DNA from: Theropithecus gelada
Lineage: Eukaryota; Chordata; Mammalia; Primates; Cercopithecidae
Length of the DNA stretch: 64,000 nucleotides
Assembly: GCF_003255815.1 (NCBI RefSeq)
Contig: NC_037680.1
Coordinates: 13,428,603-13,492,602 of the forward strand
Direction of reading: 5' to 3'
Shown here: one piece after another, positions 34,880 through 49,950 of the stretch
Numbering within the stretch: position 1 is the stretch's first letter
Layout: every line of letters begins with the position of its first letter
Notes under the pieces: generated by a model
The model's database searches: none
Seen by the model: only the letters and a program-made list of their open reading frames with translations
What the model was told of the DNA's origin: nothing
Made by a program: the position numbers and the translations under genes

Positions 34880-34953
34880 CTAAATTAAAAAAATAAATAA
34901 ATGCTAATTAATAATAAAGCCTAAAATATTTTAAAAGAAAATATTTATCAAAC

Positions 34954-35009
34954 GTTTTATTTAAGAGTATTATTAGCTGGATGTTTTATTTAAGAGTATT
35001 ATTAGCTGG
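34954..35009. repeat. 27-bp direct duplication at an Alu border
   Basis: A 27-bp string beginning gttttatttaagagtatt and ending tattagctgg occurs at 34954-34980 and again at 34983-35009, separated by 'at'. The second copy runs straight into the Alu. Confidence 0.95.
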
Positions 35010-35287
35010 CTCATGGCTGTAATCCCAGCACTTTGGGAGGCTGACATAGGTGGATCGCTTGAGCCCAGGAGTTCAAGACCAGCCTGGCCAACATGGTGAA
35101 ACCCTGTCTCTATTTTTAAAAAGTACAAAAAATTAGCTGGCCGTGGCAGCACGCACCTGTAGTTCCAGCTACTTGGAGGCTGAGGCAGAAGGATTGCTTG
35201 AACCCAGGAGGTTGAGGCTACAGTGAGCCTAGACTAAACCACTACACTCCAGCCTGGGTGACAGAGCAAGACTGTCTTAAAAAAAAA
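35008..35287 (+). mobile_element. Alu lacking its first ~14 bases
   Basis: Begins at 'ggctcatggctgtaatcccag' instead of the usual GGC(C/T)GGGC start; ends 'agactgtcttaaaaaaaa'. Confidence 0.92.
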
Positions 35288-35289
35288 TG

Positions 35290-35575
35290 TATTATCAAAA
35301 TAATTTTCCAATGTAAAATTAGTTGGATTATACAGTTAATAAAAAGTTTGATATTATAAGGACCTGTAAAATTCATTAAGCAAATCATATTATGTTCAAA
35401 CTATTCATGATTGAACTTAAAGAGACAAAATTACTCCTAAGGGTAAATATTAGTTATGTTGATTTTATATAATTAGTTTTATAAAATGTATGTAACCATT
35501 TATAGTCTCTCCTCTTAGACAATAGTAAATGTCTTAACAGCACAAAACCATGTTATTTCAAAACTAGAGTAAGTC
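35290..35575. other. Intronic sequence, nothing recognised
   Basis: AT-rich, no call. Confidence 0.35.
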
Positions 35576-35579
35576 CTGA

Positions 35580-35725
35580 ATGAGGCACATTTTATAAAAC
35601 AAGCAGGCACAGAGAAGTTAAATTATTTAAATCACAGCTAGCTGATGCAAAACTAGTATGAGATCCCAGGTCTTAGGTGTCCTCCCACTTGATTTGTATC
35701 CACACTATCACACTGCCTGACTTCT
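35580..35725 (-). repeat. MIR element
   Basis: 'gcaggcacagagaagttaaat', 'aatcacagctagctgatgca' and 'agatcccaggtct' in reverse MIR order. Confidence 0.8.
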
Positions 35726-35769
35726 AAGCTGTTCCAATTTAAAAAGTAGTCACTTAGTGAATATTTATA

Positions 35770-36220
35770 GTGTTTTTGTTCAAAATAGCCAGAAACTGGA
35801 TACAACTCAAATGTACTTCACCTGTGCATGAATAATCAAATGATGTCATATTCATACAATGGAGTACTATTCAGTAATAATAAAAGAATGAACTCACGCT
35901 CTATACAACATGAATAGATCTAAAATGCATTTTGGTAAGGGAAAGAAGCCAGATTCAAAATCTACATACTAAATGATTCCATTTATATGTCTCATTCTGG
36001 AAAAGGTAAAAAAAAAGGGAGCCATAGCAGATCAGTGGTTGCCAGCGGCTGGAGGTAGGGGAGGGGAATATAGCATGAGGGAACTTTTGGGAATGGAGTC
36101 AGTCTATACCTTGATGTTAGCGGCTGTTACATAACCATATGCATTTTTAGAACTCACAGAATTGTACACTAAAAATGGGTAAATTTACTTAAAAGTGCGA
36201 ATTATACCTCAATAATCCTT
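35770..36220 (+). repeat. Old L1 (L1M) 3' UTR
   Basis: 'caatggagtactattcagta', 'cagtggttgccagcggctgg' and 'attgtacactaaaaatgggt' are typical landmarks. Confidence 0.88.
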
Positions 36221-36221
36221 A

Positions 36222-36640
36222 CCTTTTTAGTAGTTACTATGGCAAACAATGGGAAAGAGAGACTAAATGACAAGCCCTGTTTACCAGACTATACAAACAG
36301 AAAAAAGAAAAACACAGGAACTGAAAACAAAGAGTTTAAAATGAATTTTAAGTGCTGAGCAAAACTAAAGAAATGAGAAAAGGGCAGATATTAGACTTTT
36401 AAGTTTCCACTGAGAAAACTTTATTTTGTTCATGTATTTTTCTTTCAACTGCTCCCGTTAACAACAAAAAAGCAACCTTAGAATAATTCATGCAAAGTTA
36501 TATTTATACATTCATGGGATAATAACTAGTATGTTTCGTGTCTTCAAAGCCCTCCAATTTTCATACCTGAAGCCACTCAAACATCACTGGATTCTGGGAC
36601 CAACTTGGTTCCAATACAGCAGAACTTTAACAATTACAGA
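36222..36640. other. Intronic sequence, nothing recognised
   Basis: No exon or repeat call. Confidence 0.35.
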
Positions 36641-36642
36641 TC

Positions 36643-37435
<793 letters not shown>

Positions 37436-37439
37436 TAGA

Positions 37440-37720
37440 ATTAAAAAAACAATGAAATTTCAGTTAGATAGAAGGAATAAGGTGAAGAGATACATCGTCC
37501 AACAGGGTAACTATAGTTAATAACAACATACTATATTCTTAAAAATTGCAAAGAGTAGATTTTAAGCCGTTCCCATCACAAAAAAGCACGTGAAGTAATG
37601 CATATGTTAATTAACTCAATGTAGCCATTCTACAATGTATACATATTTCAAAACAACATATTATACACCATAAATATATAATTTTTATTTGTCAAATATT
37701 TTTAAAGAAAAAAATAAGAA
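37440..37720 (+). repeat. L1 (L1MA/L1PB-like) 3' end
   Basis: 'ggtaactatagttaataacaa', 'agccattctacaatgtatac' and 'ttatacaccataaatatat' landmarks. Confidence 0.9.
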
Positions 37721-37983
37721 AAATAAGTTTTAGGTTGAGGACAGGCGAAGAAAAGGGAAACTAGCCTGAGTATGGGTAAGAATAATCCTGATATGTTGGG
37801 AAGCTAATTTGATTAGAAGTTTGAATATTTTTGTCTTCTAGTTCTCTAATTTTGTATTCTTGTATCTAATCTATTAAATCTACTAGAATTAACTCCAGAT
37901 GTTATTTTTCAGTTCTAAAATGTCCACTAGAATCTGTTTTTGTTATTGTTATTGTTCTAACATGTTAAAAATTCTTGATTTTT

Positions 37984-38270
37984 GTTTGTTTTGTTCGTTT
38001 GTTTTTTTGAGATAGGGTCTTGCTGTGGCTGGAGGGCAGTGGCGTAATCGTGGCTCACTGCAGCCTCGATCTGGGCTCAAGCAATCCTGCTAGCTCAGCC
38101 TCCTGGGTAGCTGGGACTCCAGGCATGTGCCACCATAACCAGCCTTTTTTTTTTTTTTTTTTTTTTTGGTACTTTTTGGCCAGGCTGGTCTTGAACTCCT
38201 GAGCTCAAGCAATTCACCTGCTTTAGCCTTCCAAAGTGCAGGGATTACAGGCAAGAGCCACCATGCCTGT
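37984..38270 (-). mobile_element. AluJ-like
   Basis: 'gagatagggtcttgctgtggc' to 'gcaagagccaccatgcctgt', diverged. Confidence 0.9.
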
Positions 38271-38862
<592 letters not shown>

Positions 38863-38869
38863 AAAAAAA

Positions 38870-39845
38870 TAAGTTATTTTAAAGTCTCTCTCTGATAACA
38901 ACATCTGATCTCGTGTGGGCTCTATTTCCTTTTCTTTTTGGTATCAGTTTTCCAGGATTCCTCATATTTTCTGATTTAACACCAGATATCATGAGTAAAA
39001 AATTCACAGAAGCTCTGGGTAGTATTATCTTCTCCCAAGAGGTGTTAGGTTTTTGTTAGGGCAGGCAAATTGAGTAACAGCAAATACCTCATTCCTTTTA
39101 AGACTTGGTTTTAGGCTTTTAAAGGGCAAGTTTATTCAGTGTTGCCCTTATTCCCAGAGCTTGTATTTATTATAAAAGATGGCCCTTCGGGGGGTCAACA
39201 GAAGCCAAGGCAAGATACTTGTAAACAATCTCTCACCTCAACAAGGCTCAACCCCATCTGTGTCTACTTAGTATCACAATACTGCTAAAATCTTGGCTTA
39301 GTTTTTATCCTTCCCAACTCTGTATTTCTTCTGGGTTTCTTGGGATCTCATTCTGTGCATATATAGTTTAGGAAATAGCCAAAGACTTAAGGCTAATGTG
39401 TATGCACATTTTCTTTATAATTATCTCAAGTTTCCTCCTCTCTGAGATTTTTATCTTCGTATCTACGTGGCACACTGCCTAGTTTGGGAAGTAGACAGAA
39501 TAGTCTCTGACAGAAACAAGTAGAAGCAGCCTGTTTTACTTATGTTGTTTAAGGCTTAAGGAAGATAAATAACTGAATATTCAGTGACGAATTTAGGCAG
39601 CTGAAAAGGAAAAAACAAATTTTGGGTGCAAAGAATGTATTATTTTTGTTAGGTTTTCAAAATTCTAAATATTTTCTTCATGTTCCCAGCTATCATATCA
39701 TCCTCTTTCCTAATAAACTAAAAGAAAAAAAAAAAAGACTGCCATTTAAGAACTATTAAACATAAAACATTAAGTAATAGGAATTAAGAAATAGGACGTC
39801 ATTTTAAAAAGAAAAACATTTCTCAAGTCAAGCAGTCTTCAGTAT
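38870..39845. other. Intronic sequence, nothing recognised
   Basis: No clear repeat landmark or exon. Confidence 0.4.
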
Positions 39846-39874
39846 AACTCATGGAAGGATTGGTCTTACAAAGA

Positions 39875-40315
39875 TGATGTGTTGAATGTAAGAATAAGCA
39901 ATGGAAGCAAACAGGATAAAAGGATAAAACAGTCTCACTCAATTTTTGATGTTTACATGCAAGCCCTCTTACCCTGCTTCTCTAATTGTGTACAAGCAGA
40001 TACGAAAGTGTGGGTGATATTTTCTTTGGCACTGGTGGGAAATACAAACTATTCAAGCCCCGGCCCACATGGTAAGAACTCTCACCTTAACCCTACCCCA
40101 TAAGCTCAATAACAGACTATGCTTGTCTCTTCTCCTTGTTTTTTTTTCAAGTCATTTTTATATCTACTTGTGAGCCTGCCCGCCTTGTCTCAGAAAGACT
40201 TGTTATGTCAGTAATAAACTCTTTCATACCCGCTTCATGTCTGGGTAGCATCATCAGCCTAGACATCCAAACGAAATTTTGAGCGGAAAGGTTCATTGCA
40301 CTTCTTCAGGGTGAC
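39875..40315 (+). mobile_element. Probable solo ERV LTR
   Basis: An AATAAA signal at about 40213 is preceded by 'gcctgcccgccttgtctcag' and followed by 'cttcatgtctgggtagcatc', the layout of an ERV1-type LTR R region. Exact ends and family are not resolved. Confidence 0.45.
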
Positions 40316-40462
40316 CATGATAAAGGGAAAGCCATCTTTCAATATATGTTAATCAACTGGCATTGTGATTTTTATAAAAGAATTTCCTTTGGCTTTGTTA
40401 GCTAGAGTAAAAAAATCTCAGGATTTGATCAACTTGCCATCACTGAAAATAATAAATTTCTT

Positions 40463-40740
40463 GGTTGGGTACAGTAGCTCACATCTGTAATCCCAACATT
40501 TTGGGAGGCTGAGGCAGGAGGACTGCTTGAGGCCAGGAGTTCAAGACCAGTTTGGGCAACAGAGTGAGACTCTGTCTCTATAAAAAAAATTAATAATTCC
40601 CAGGTGTGGTGGCATGTGCCTGCAGTCCAATTAATGGGAAAGCTGAGGTGAGAGGACTGCTTGAGTCCAGGAGGTTGAAGTTGCAGTGTGCCTACCATGT
40701 CACTGCACTCCAGCCTGGGCGACAGAATGAGACCCTGAAA
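40463..40740 (+). mobile_element. Alu (older)
   Basis: 'ggttgggtacagtagctcaca' to 'gaatgagaccctg'. An (AAAGGG)-like tail follows to 40770. Confidence 0.92.
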
Positions 40741-40774
40741 AAACGAAAGGGAAAGGGAAGGGAAATTTCTTAAT

Positions 40775-41200
40775 CTACCCATTTCCTAATCTACTTGAAG
40801 ATCATACCCTATGGTATTAGGACTGACACTGACACTCAGTTTTTGTCCAGCTATCTTTCCTGGTAACAACTCCCAACTTCTTATTCAGCATCTCTTTAGT
40901 TTAAAGATTATGTAGTGAAATGACTAAAAGTGATTCTCAGAAATCAGAAACATATTTATCAACACAAAGTGAAACATTTGGGTACTATCTTTCTTAGGTA
41001 TTTGTTTTTGGTTGTTCATTTTTGGGCATGGTGAAGTAGGAAATAAAGTTTGATGGAACAAACTAGAAAAAGACATCGTTCTAAATTAGAAAACAAAAGT
41101 ATATTGGCATAATCTCATATTCCCATTAAAGAAAGGAATAATACATAGAATAACTCAGTTCTAAATAAAATTTGTAAAAGGACTACCTTTTAAAATAAAC
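40775..41200. other. Intronic sequence, nothing recognised
   Basis: No exon or repeat call. Confidence 0.35.
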
Positions 41201-41205
41201 TTTTA

Positions 41206-42189
<984 letters not shown>

Positions 42190-42191
42190 CA

Positions 42192-43030
42192 GATTTCAGT
42201 GTTTTGAAAAGAACTGAAAACAGCATAGCATTCAATTATAAAAGCAACAACACACTTGAAGTAATTTAGACACACAGGAATAACTACACTCAACATGTGG
42301 TTCAAAGCCCTGGCTCTAACAACAATAGAATTTGTTAATGTGGAACTCTTCAGTGTTTCATCACCATTAAGGCTAAATCAATGATTAAGAATCAAAGTCT
42401 TGACTAAACAATAGTACAAATGTCCAGGTGCTACATAAGAATTACATAGAATACATTAACCTCAAGAACACATTTTGTCAATGTGTTCAAAATTGTAAAT
42501 CACCGTTAGGAGAATAATTTTAGGTTTCCTGAATGTTTTATTCTATGAAATTATTGAGAGCAATTAAATAACAATGATCCTGATACATAAAATTTCAGTT
42601 TCACTTTTTTATACTGTGATTACTTTTATAAAGCAATTTTTATTCCTATGCATTAAAAAGTGCCCATTGATTGACATTTCTCAAAACTAAAAACTTTTCC
42701 AGTTTTAATGTAATAAGTGGCTTGTTCCTTTGAGGGCAGAGATGTAGATTTGTCTTTAAAATAGGTGTCCTGTTTGTTCTAAAAGAGTTGCCTTGGAGGA
42801 CACCTTTAGGTATGTTTTTAAAATCTTAGTGAGGATTTCAATTAAGAAAGAAAACTCACATAGAGAAATAGCAGACTGAAATACTATGTTTTGTTATTTA
42901 TTATTAAGGGGGTATATATTGTAGCTGAACCACTTTCTTGCTCTTGTAGATTGTTAGTGCAGTGCTATTTCCAATAGAGAATTTTAGATGGTACACGTGA
43001 AGATTATTTGTTCTTAGAATAGTGTGTGCA
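42192..43030. other. Intronic sequence, nothing recognised
   Basis: No exon or firm repeat call. Confidence 0.4.
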
Positions 43031-43031
43031 C

Positions 43032-43755
<724 letters not shown>

Positions 43756-43756
43756 C

Positions 43757-43891
43757 CTTTTTATTTTTCTTCCTAGACATGGGTCTCTCTATGTTACTCA
43801 GGCTGGCCTTAAATTCCTGGGCTCAAGCAATCCTCTGGCCTCAGCCTCCAGAGTACCTAGGATTACAGGTGCACACCACTGTGCCCCACCT
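43757..43891 (-). mobile_element. Alu left monomer (FLAM-like)
   Basis: 'agacatgggtctctctatgt' to 'gcacaccactgtgcccc', single arm only. Confidence 0.85.
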
Positions 43892-43899
43892 AAGCAAAT

Positions 43900-44275
43900 G
43901 TGTTTTAAGAATAGCCATTTCTAGTAGCAGTTAAATGTTACGCTTTTAATGTGGTATTTTTATCCTCCTCCAGTCTCTAGTAAAGTTTTATTCAAAGTCA
44001 CAGCTTTACAAATGGAATAAAATGTCATCAACTGATAAATATGAGTAAAGGGCATATGGATGCTCTTTGTATTATTTATGTTCTTGAAACCCTTATGCAA
44101 GTATGAAATAACTTCCAAGTAAAAAGATTTTTAAAAAAAGTTACAGCTCTACAACCTAGTATCAGTTGTGCTTGGTGGAAGGAAAAGAGGGCTGTTCTAC
44201 ACTTCAAAAGTAGTAGACAAAAAGAAGTGATACTACTCTATACCAGACAGTGCCAAGAGAAGCAAAATTTCGAAA
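43900..44275. other. Intronic sequence, nothing recognised
   Basis: No exon or repeat call. Confidence 0.35.
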
Positions 44276-44283
44276 TTCTTATT

Positions 44284-44440
44284 CATTTATTTGAGACAGG
44301 ATCTCGCACTGTTGCCCAGGCTGGAATGCAGTGGCATGATCAAAGCTCACTGTAATCTCAAACTCCTGGCTCAAGTGATCTTCCTGCTTTGGCCTCCCAA
44401 GTAGCTGGGACTACAGGCATACATCACCTCACCCAGCTCA
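44284..44440 (-). mobile_element. Alu left monomer (FLAM/AluJ-like)
   Basis: 'gagacaggatctcgcactgtt' to 'catcacctcacccagct', single arm. Confidence 0.87.
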
Positions 44441-44444
44441 TATT

Positions 44445-44910
44445 TAATCTTAAAGAGTCACAAGACAGTAAAAAATGAGATACTTAACTATAATGGGAAC
44501 TGCTCAGATGCATATGTATTATTCATTCAACAGTACCATTCCTCAGGTAAAATCTGAAGTTCAGAAATAAATTTTCCGTAATTTTTGTACCTTTTAAATC
44601 TGTTTTGTAAAATTAAAACCAATTTAACAAACTTAATTAAGATTCTAGTCATTTTCTCCACTTGCACAGGAGCCTCAGCAATTAAAGTTGAGAGCCCAAC
44701 ACAGCACAAGAACATAACTGTAAGTACTTGGGCTGGGGGTTGAAAGAAAAGGAAAGGACAAAAAGAAATGGGGGAAAAAGTCCAATCTCCCAGTTATGCT
44801 CTAAGTTCTTACAATCTATTATACCCAGGCATCATTTAGATACCAGTTAAAAATTCAGACTTCAGGGAAACACCTCAAATTCTGATTCAATAGAAATGGA
44901 CTTTTAAAAT
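44445..44910. other. Intronic sequence, unassigned
   Basis: 44840-44905 ('ccagttaaaaattcagactt', 'ctcaaattctgattcaatag') faintly resembles a MER5-type DNA transposon. Otherwise nothing. Confidence 0.35.
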
Positions 44911-44916
44911 AAAAAT

Positions 44917-45137
44917 CCCTTTGGGAGGCTGATATGTGAGGATTGTCTGAGGCCAGGAGTTTTGAGATCAGCCTGGGCAATATAGTGAGACCCCATCTCT
45001 ACAAAAAAGACAACAATTTGCTGATGTGCTGGCATGTGCCTGTAGTCCTAACTACTGGGTAGGCTGAGCTAGGAGGATTGCTTGAGGCCAGGACACTGCA
45101 CTTCAGCCTGAGTGAAAGAGCAAGACCTCCTCTCTAA
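44917..45137 (+). mobile_element. Partial AluJ
   Basis: Starts mid-left-arm at 'ccctttgggaggctgatatg'; ends 'gagcaagacctcctctct'. Confidence 0.88.
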
Positions 45138-45312
45138 AAATAACAAAGAAACAAAGAAACCAAGAAACCAAGGAAGGAGGGAAGGAGGGAAGGAGGGAGG
45201 GAAGGAGGGACGGAGGGAGGGAAGGAAGGAAGGAGAGAGGGAGGGAGGGAAGGAGGGAGGAAGGGGGGAGGGAGGGAGGCAGGAAGGAAGGAAGGAAGGG
45301 AGGGAGGGGCAA
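45138..45312. repeat. Polypurine (GGAA/GGGA)n tract
   Basis: About 150 bp almost purely A and G on the plus strand, grown from an Alu tail (aaagaaaccaag...). Confidence 0.97.
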
Positions 45313-45314
45313 GC

Positions 45315-45612
45315 AAAAAGGATTCTTATGTGGATGACTCTCAAGTTGCATTTTGAGAATAACTACTATAATGATGAAACTTTGGGAAAAAAATCTTAGA
45401 GAGTTTTGCCTAATTTTTGGTCATTTTCTCATCAGGAGAAAAAAAAGATAAAACCACGAAAAACACTTCCATGATTTTATTCTAGAACTTTTAAATCATT
45501 TCTGGGGTATCTGGTTTCTTGACTGACTTTTAATTACATTTCCAAGGCAGTATAAACATAGTGCTTTCTACCCTGCTATATAGTATGTAGAATAAATTTA
45601 TCTAAAACAGAA
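45315..45612. other. Intronic sequence, nothing recognised
   Basis: No call. Confidence 0.3.
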
Positions 45613-45616
45613 TTTG

Positions 45617-45912
45617 GGGCTGAGCACAGTGGCTCACGCCTGTAATCCCAGCACTTTGGGAGGCCGAGGTGGGCGGATAACTTGAGGTCACGAGTTTAAG
45701 ACCAGCCTGGACAACATGGTGAAACCCCACCTTTACTAATAATACAAAAATTAGGCCAGGTGTGATGGCTCATGCCTGTAATCCTAGCTACTCGGAAGGC
45801 TGAGGCAGGAGAAATCGCTTGAGCCTGGGAGGCGAAGGTTGCAGTGAGCTGAGACTGCACCACTGCACTCCAGCCTAGGCTGTGACAGAGCAAGACCCTG
45901 TCTCAAAAAAAT
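45617..45912 (+). mobile_element. Alu, first of three in tandem
   Basis: 'ggctgagcacagtggctcac' to 'gaccctgtctcaaaaaaata'. Confidence 0.94.
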
Positions 45913-45918
45913 AAGTAA

Positions 45919-46428
<510 letters not shown>

Positions 46429-46430
46429 AA

Positions 46431-47905
46431 AACAAAAATGAAATTTGGCTTCTCACTTCAAAATCTACTTGAATTAGCTAGCAATTTTATAGAAAAAGAC
46501 TAATTTCAGAAGTTTAATAAAGGCACTGAAAGGGTATCTAATTTGCAACTTGCTTCGATTATATATCTCAGATGATCAATTAAAGTGCTATATATAAGCC
46601 TCAATGATCAATCTTAACTGTTTAACAAATTGGAAGAACAATAACTTACATCACTAAAATTTCTATATGTAATGAACACAGTGAAACAAAACATAACATA
46701 TTCTTCAAAAAAGAGTGTATGAAAAATACTAAATTTTCTATGTTGCTTACTAACACTGAATTTGTTGATCACAAATGTAAACAAAAGGGTGTTTCAAAGT
46801 ATATGAAAATAAGGATTAGGAAACAAAGAGCAGATAAGAAGCATTTGCACTTGGCAAACTTGATTACTGCCATTAAGGACCACAGATAAGTTCAGTTGGA
46901 GATTTTATAAAAGATGAGATGAATAAATCCCTTGCTTAGTATAATAAATAATTACAGCGTGATGCTTTATATCCTTTTTAATGTGGCAGCACTATAATTA
47001 ACTTGAAGACAACATAATTAGAAAATAAAGAACCTTGTATTGAAATTCAGATTAGTATATTAAAATACTATGTTCTACAGTTACACAATGACACATAAAA
47101 TTCTGGTGGGAGTAAAGTAAATAAACAAGGCCATCACTTATTTGTAACAAAGGGAAAATTATTTCTGCTTTCAAAGTAAGGAATCAAAAGCACATCCATC
47201 AACAACTTGAGACAAAATGTTTGCAGGTTATTAGGATACTTTTGGTTGAACAAGTACTTGGATTAATCTGTCAATTCATGTGTTCACACATAGCAATTTC
47301 TTTAGAATAAACCATTAGAAAGAATTCCAAATCTCAACTAGGTAATTTTTTGAAATGTTAATTAAACAATGATGGAGATTCTCTACTCAGATTCAGAACG
47401 TACACCCTTTTAAGATGGGTCTCGTATATATTAAAAAGAAGGAGAAAGAAAGGAAGTCTTTGTGAAAGTTTTTTTTTAAGAAAAGTAAAAATTAACTAAT
47501 GGTTACTAAATCGTCACATAAAATGTAAAAGGAAATAAGCAAGAGGAAAACAAAATGCTGGTTAATCACATCCTCTGCCACTTGCCAAAATGCCACAATT
47601 GACTAAAAATTGAGCCCTAATTTGAGTTGAGTAGATAGTTTTCAAAAGTTAAAACATAAAGGAAGGCCACTGAATTCTGAGATTAGGCTGGGTATTATGT
47701 GCAGAAATGAAAACAAGAATGTGAATCAACTGAGACAGCAAAATCAATTTGTTATTCTAAGAAAAAGACATGGAATGTTACCAAAAGTAAAATTTGCTGT
47801 TTAAATTGAGTTAGGTAATAAAAGAAAAAAACCAGGACTACTAAGGAAAAGAAAGAGAAACCATCAATTCTTTTAAAGTATTTATTATTTAAAAATTAAT
47901 TTTTA
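46431..47905. other. Intronic sequence, nothing recognised
   Basis: About 1.5 kb free of Alu and L1 landmarks, AT-rich, no exon-like frame. Confidence 0.45.
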
Positions 47906-47906
47906 G

Positions 47907-48184
47907 GCTGGGCGTGGTGGCTCACGCCTATAATCCCAGCACTCTGGGAGGCCAAGGTGGGCGGATCACGAGGTCAGGAGATCGGGGCCATCCTGGCTAA
48001 CACGGTGAAACCCCGTCTCTACTAAAAATACAAAAAAAATTAGCTGGGTGTGGTGGTGGCCGCCTGTAGTCCCAGCTACTCGGGAGGCTGAGGCAGGAGA
48101 ATGGCGTTAACCCAGGAGACGGAGCTTGCAGTTAGTAGAGATTATGCCACTGCACTCCAGCCTGGGTCTCAAAAAAAAAAAAAA
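47907..48184 (+). mobile_element. AluY/S
   Basis: 'ggctgggcgtggtggctcacg' to 'gcctgggtctcaaaa'. Lacks about 20 bp ('gcgacagagcgagactccg') before the tail. Target-site duplication aaaaattaattttta on both sides. Confidence 0.95.
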
Positions 48185-48239
48185 ATTAATTTTTATATAT
48201 TTAAAGAACATTTGCACAGATGATTTTTACTCTAAAAAC

Positions 48240-48650
48240 CACCCCAACGCTGCTTCACAAAAATAGCCATGCAAATGTGCGCTAATTACCTTGGTATTTC
48301 CAAGCTGGAGCTCAGAACTCATACTTTAGGATGGGAGGCTCACAGTGGTGGCCCATAGTATGATCTCTTGGACCTGTATGGTAGGAACCTCAGTTTACAG
48401 TGTTTAAAAATCAGATCTGTGTAAAAATGTGACTCCTGGCTTCTCTCAACAACTCAGGACTGGTGGCAGCCATGTCCCCGAGTAGACAGTGGATTGGAGG
48501 CGGGCACTGCTCCTTAGCTGAGGTCCTCTCATCCCAGTGTGCCCATGTCCCCACGAGGACTTCACTCCCTGGAGGACCTGTCTGTATCTGCTTTTGGGAC
48601 GTCTGCCTTAAGGATTGATGTCAAGTCTTTATAAACAATCACTGTGTGTG
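48240..48650. other. GC-richer island, unassigned
   Basis: 48430-48640 has far more G+C than its surroundings ('catgtccccgagtagacag', 'ccatgtccccacgaggactt'). No open frame with splice signals; possibly a transposon or retrocopy remnant. Confidence 0.35.
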
Positions 48651-49680
48651 TGCTTGTGTTTGAGAGTGCGCACATGAACAAGAGAGAGAAAACCAAAAAA
48701 ATCACAAATCTGGAAAAGTTAATGAAGATCTAGAACCTAAAAAAAAAAAGAAAAAAAACAACCATCCCATTGTCAAGGTAGTTTCCTGGGTCTAAACCAC
48801 ATGGTTTTCTTCTCTAGGGTAGCATCTGCATAAATTGTTTCTGCATTAAACATAGTGATAGATAACTTTTCCTATAATGCAATGTCACCATGACCTCCAG
48901 GGTAGTAGTATGATAAGGTGAAAAATATTTAGTTTCTGACATTTTTATTGGATAGAGATGTCCCTTGTTTTTCCAATACAACTAAATATATTATTGAACA
49001 ACTTCTCTGTTATTCAGTAGCATGAATTAACTGAGAAGTTATTCAATAATATGTTTAATTATTAGTTATAATAACCAATAATAACAGGTTATTATTGAAT
49101 AACTTCTCTGTTCTTTTGTTTTCTAGTAGAATTAATAATAGCTCCAAATTTCTTAAATTAATCTATATGTAGAATGTACTCAAAAGAGCACAGTCTGTCA
49201 ATTATTACTTAAGGAATTCACTTTTAATCTATAAAAAGAAATGAGATATGTCAAACTGATAATGTCATCATCTGCTAGTCACATCCCTCATTTATTAAAT
49301 ATTATTCATGTCAAAATTTTAAAATGACTTTAATTTTGTAGAACCAGTTGATTAGAGAAAATGCAATACATAATGAACTTCAGAAAAGTTAATGAGAAGG
49401 TTATCTAAAAATATCTTCCTAAGAAAAAAATTTCAAATTGGGTTAAGAATCAAAATAAATGTTATTTGCTATGTACTAATAACTACAACAATAAACAATA
49501 AATGATGAAAGTTAGTTTTTATGGGAAAATGAATATGTTAAGCCCAAATCTGGGCTTGATTTTATTTTACTGAAATATTAGTGGCATTAAAAGCAGTGAA
49601 AATAGTTAATTAAATTCATGGTTAACATCATGTCATAAACTAATAAGTTAAAATAAAATAACAAAATACTATGAAAATGT
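48650..49680. other. Intronic sequence with a triple inverted/direct repeat
   Basis: AT-rich, no gene. Three related 22-mers lie at 48988-49009, 49031-49052 (inverted) and 49089-49110. Confidence 0.6.
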
Positions 49681-49734
49681 TGAAATAAAGTAGTAAATTG
49701 TAGGAATCAATATTGAAATAAAAAAGTAAGATAG

Positions 49735-49950
49735 CTGGGTGACTAGTTAATTAAATTGTACATTTGAAAATAACTAAGAGTATATTTGGATTGTTACAAC
49801 ACAAAGGATAAATGCTTGAGGAGATGGATATCCCATTTACCTTAATGTGATTATTACACACTGTATGCCTGTATGAAAATATCTTATATACCATACCCCA
49901 TAAATATATACATCTACTATGTACCCACAAAAATTAAAAATTAAAAAGAT
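49735..49950 (+). repeat. L1 (L1MA/PB-like) 3' end
   Basis: 'gatggatatcccatttacctt', 'tgtgattattacacactgtat' and 'catctactatgtacccacaaa' landmarks. Confidence 0.92.

Noticed and set aside
45069..45399. Overlapping Pro/Ser- or Gly/Arg/Glu-rich frames
   Set aside because: They are translations of the polypurine tract in different frames; the same holds for the frames at 55180-55579.
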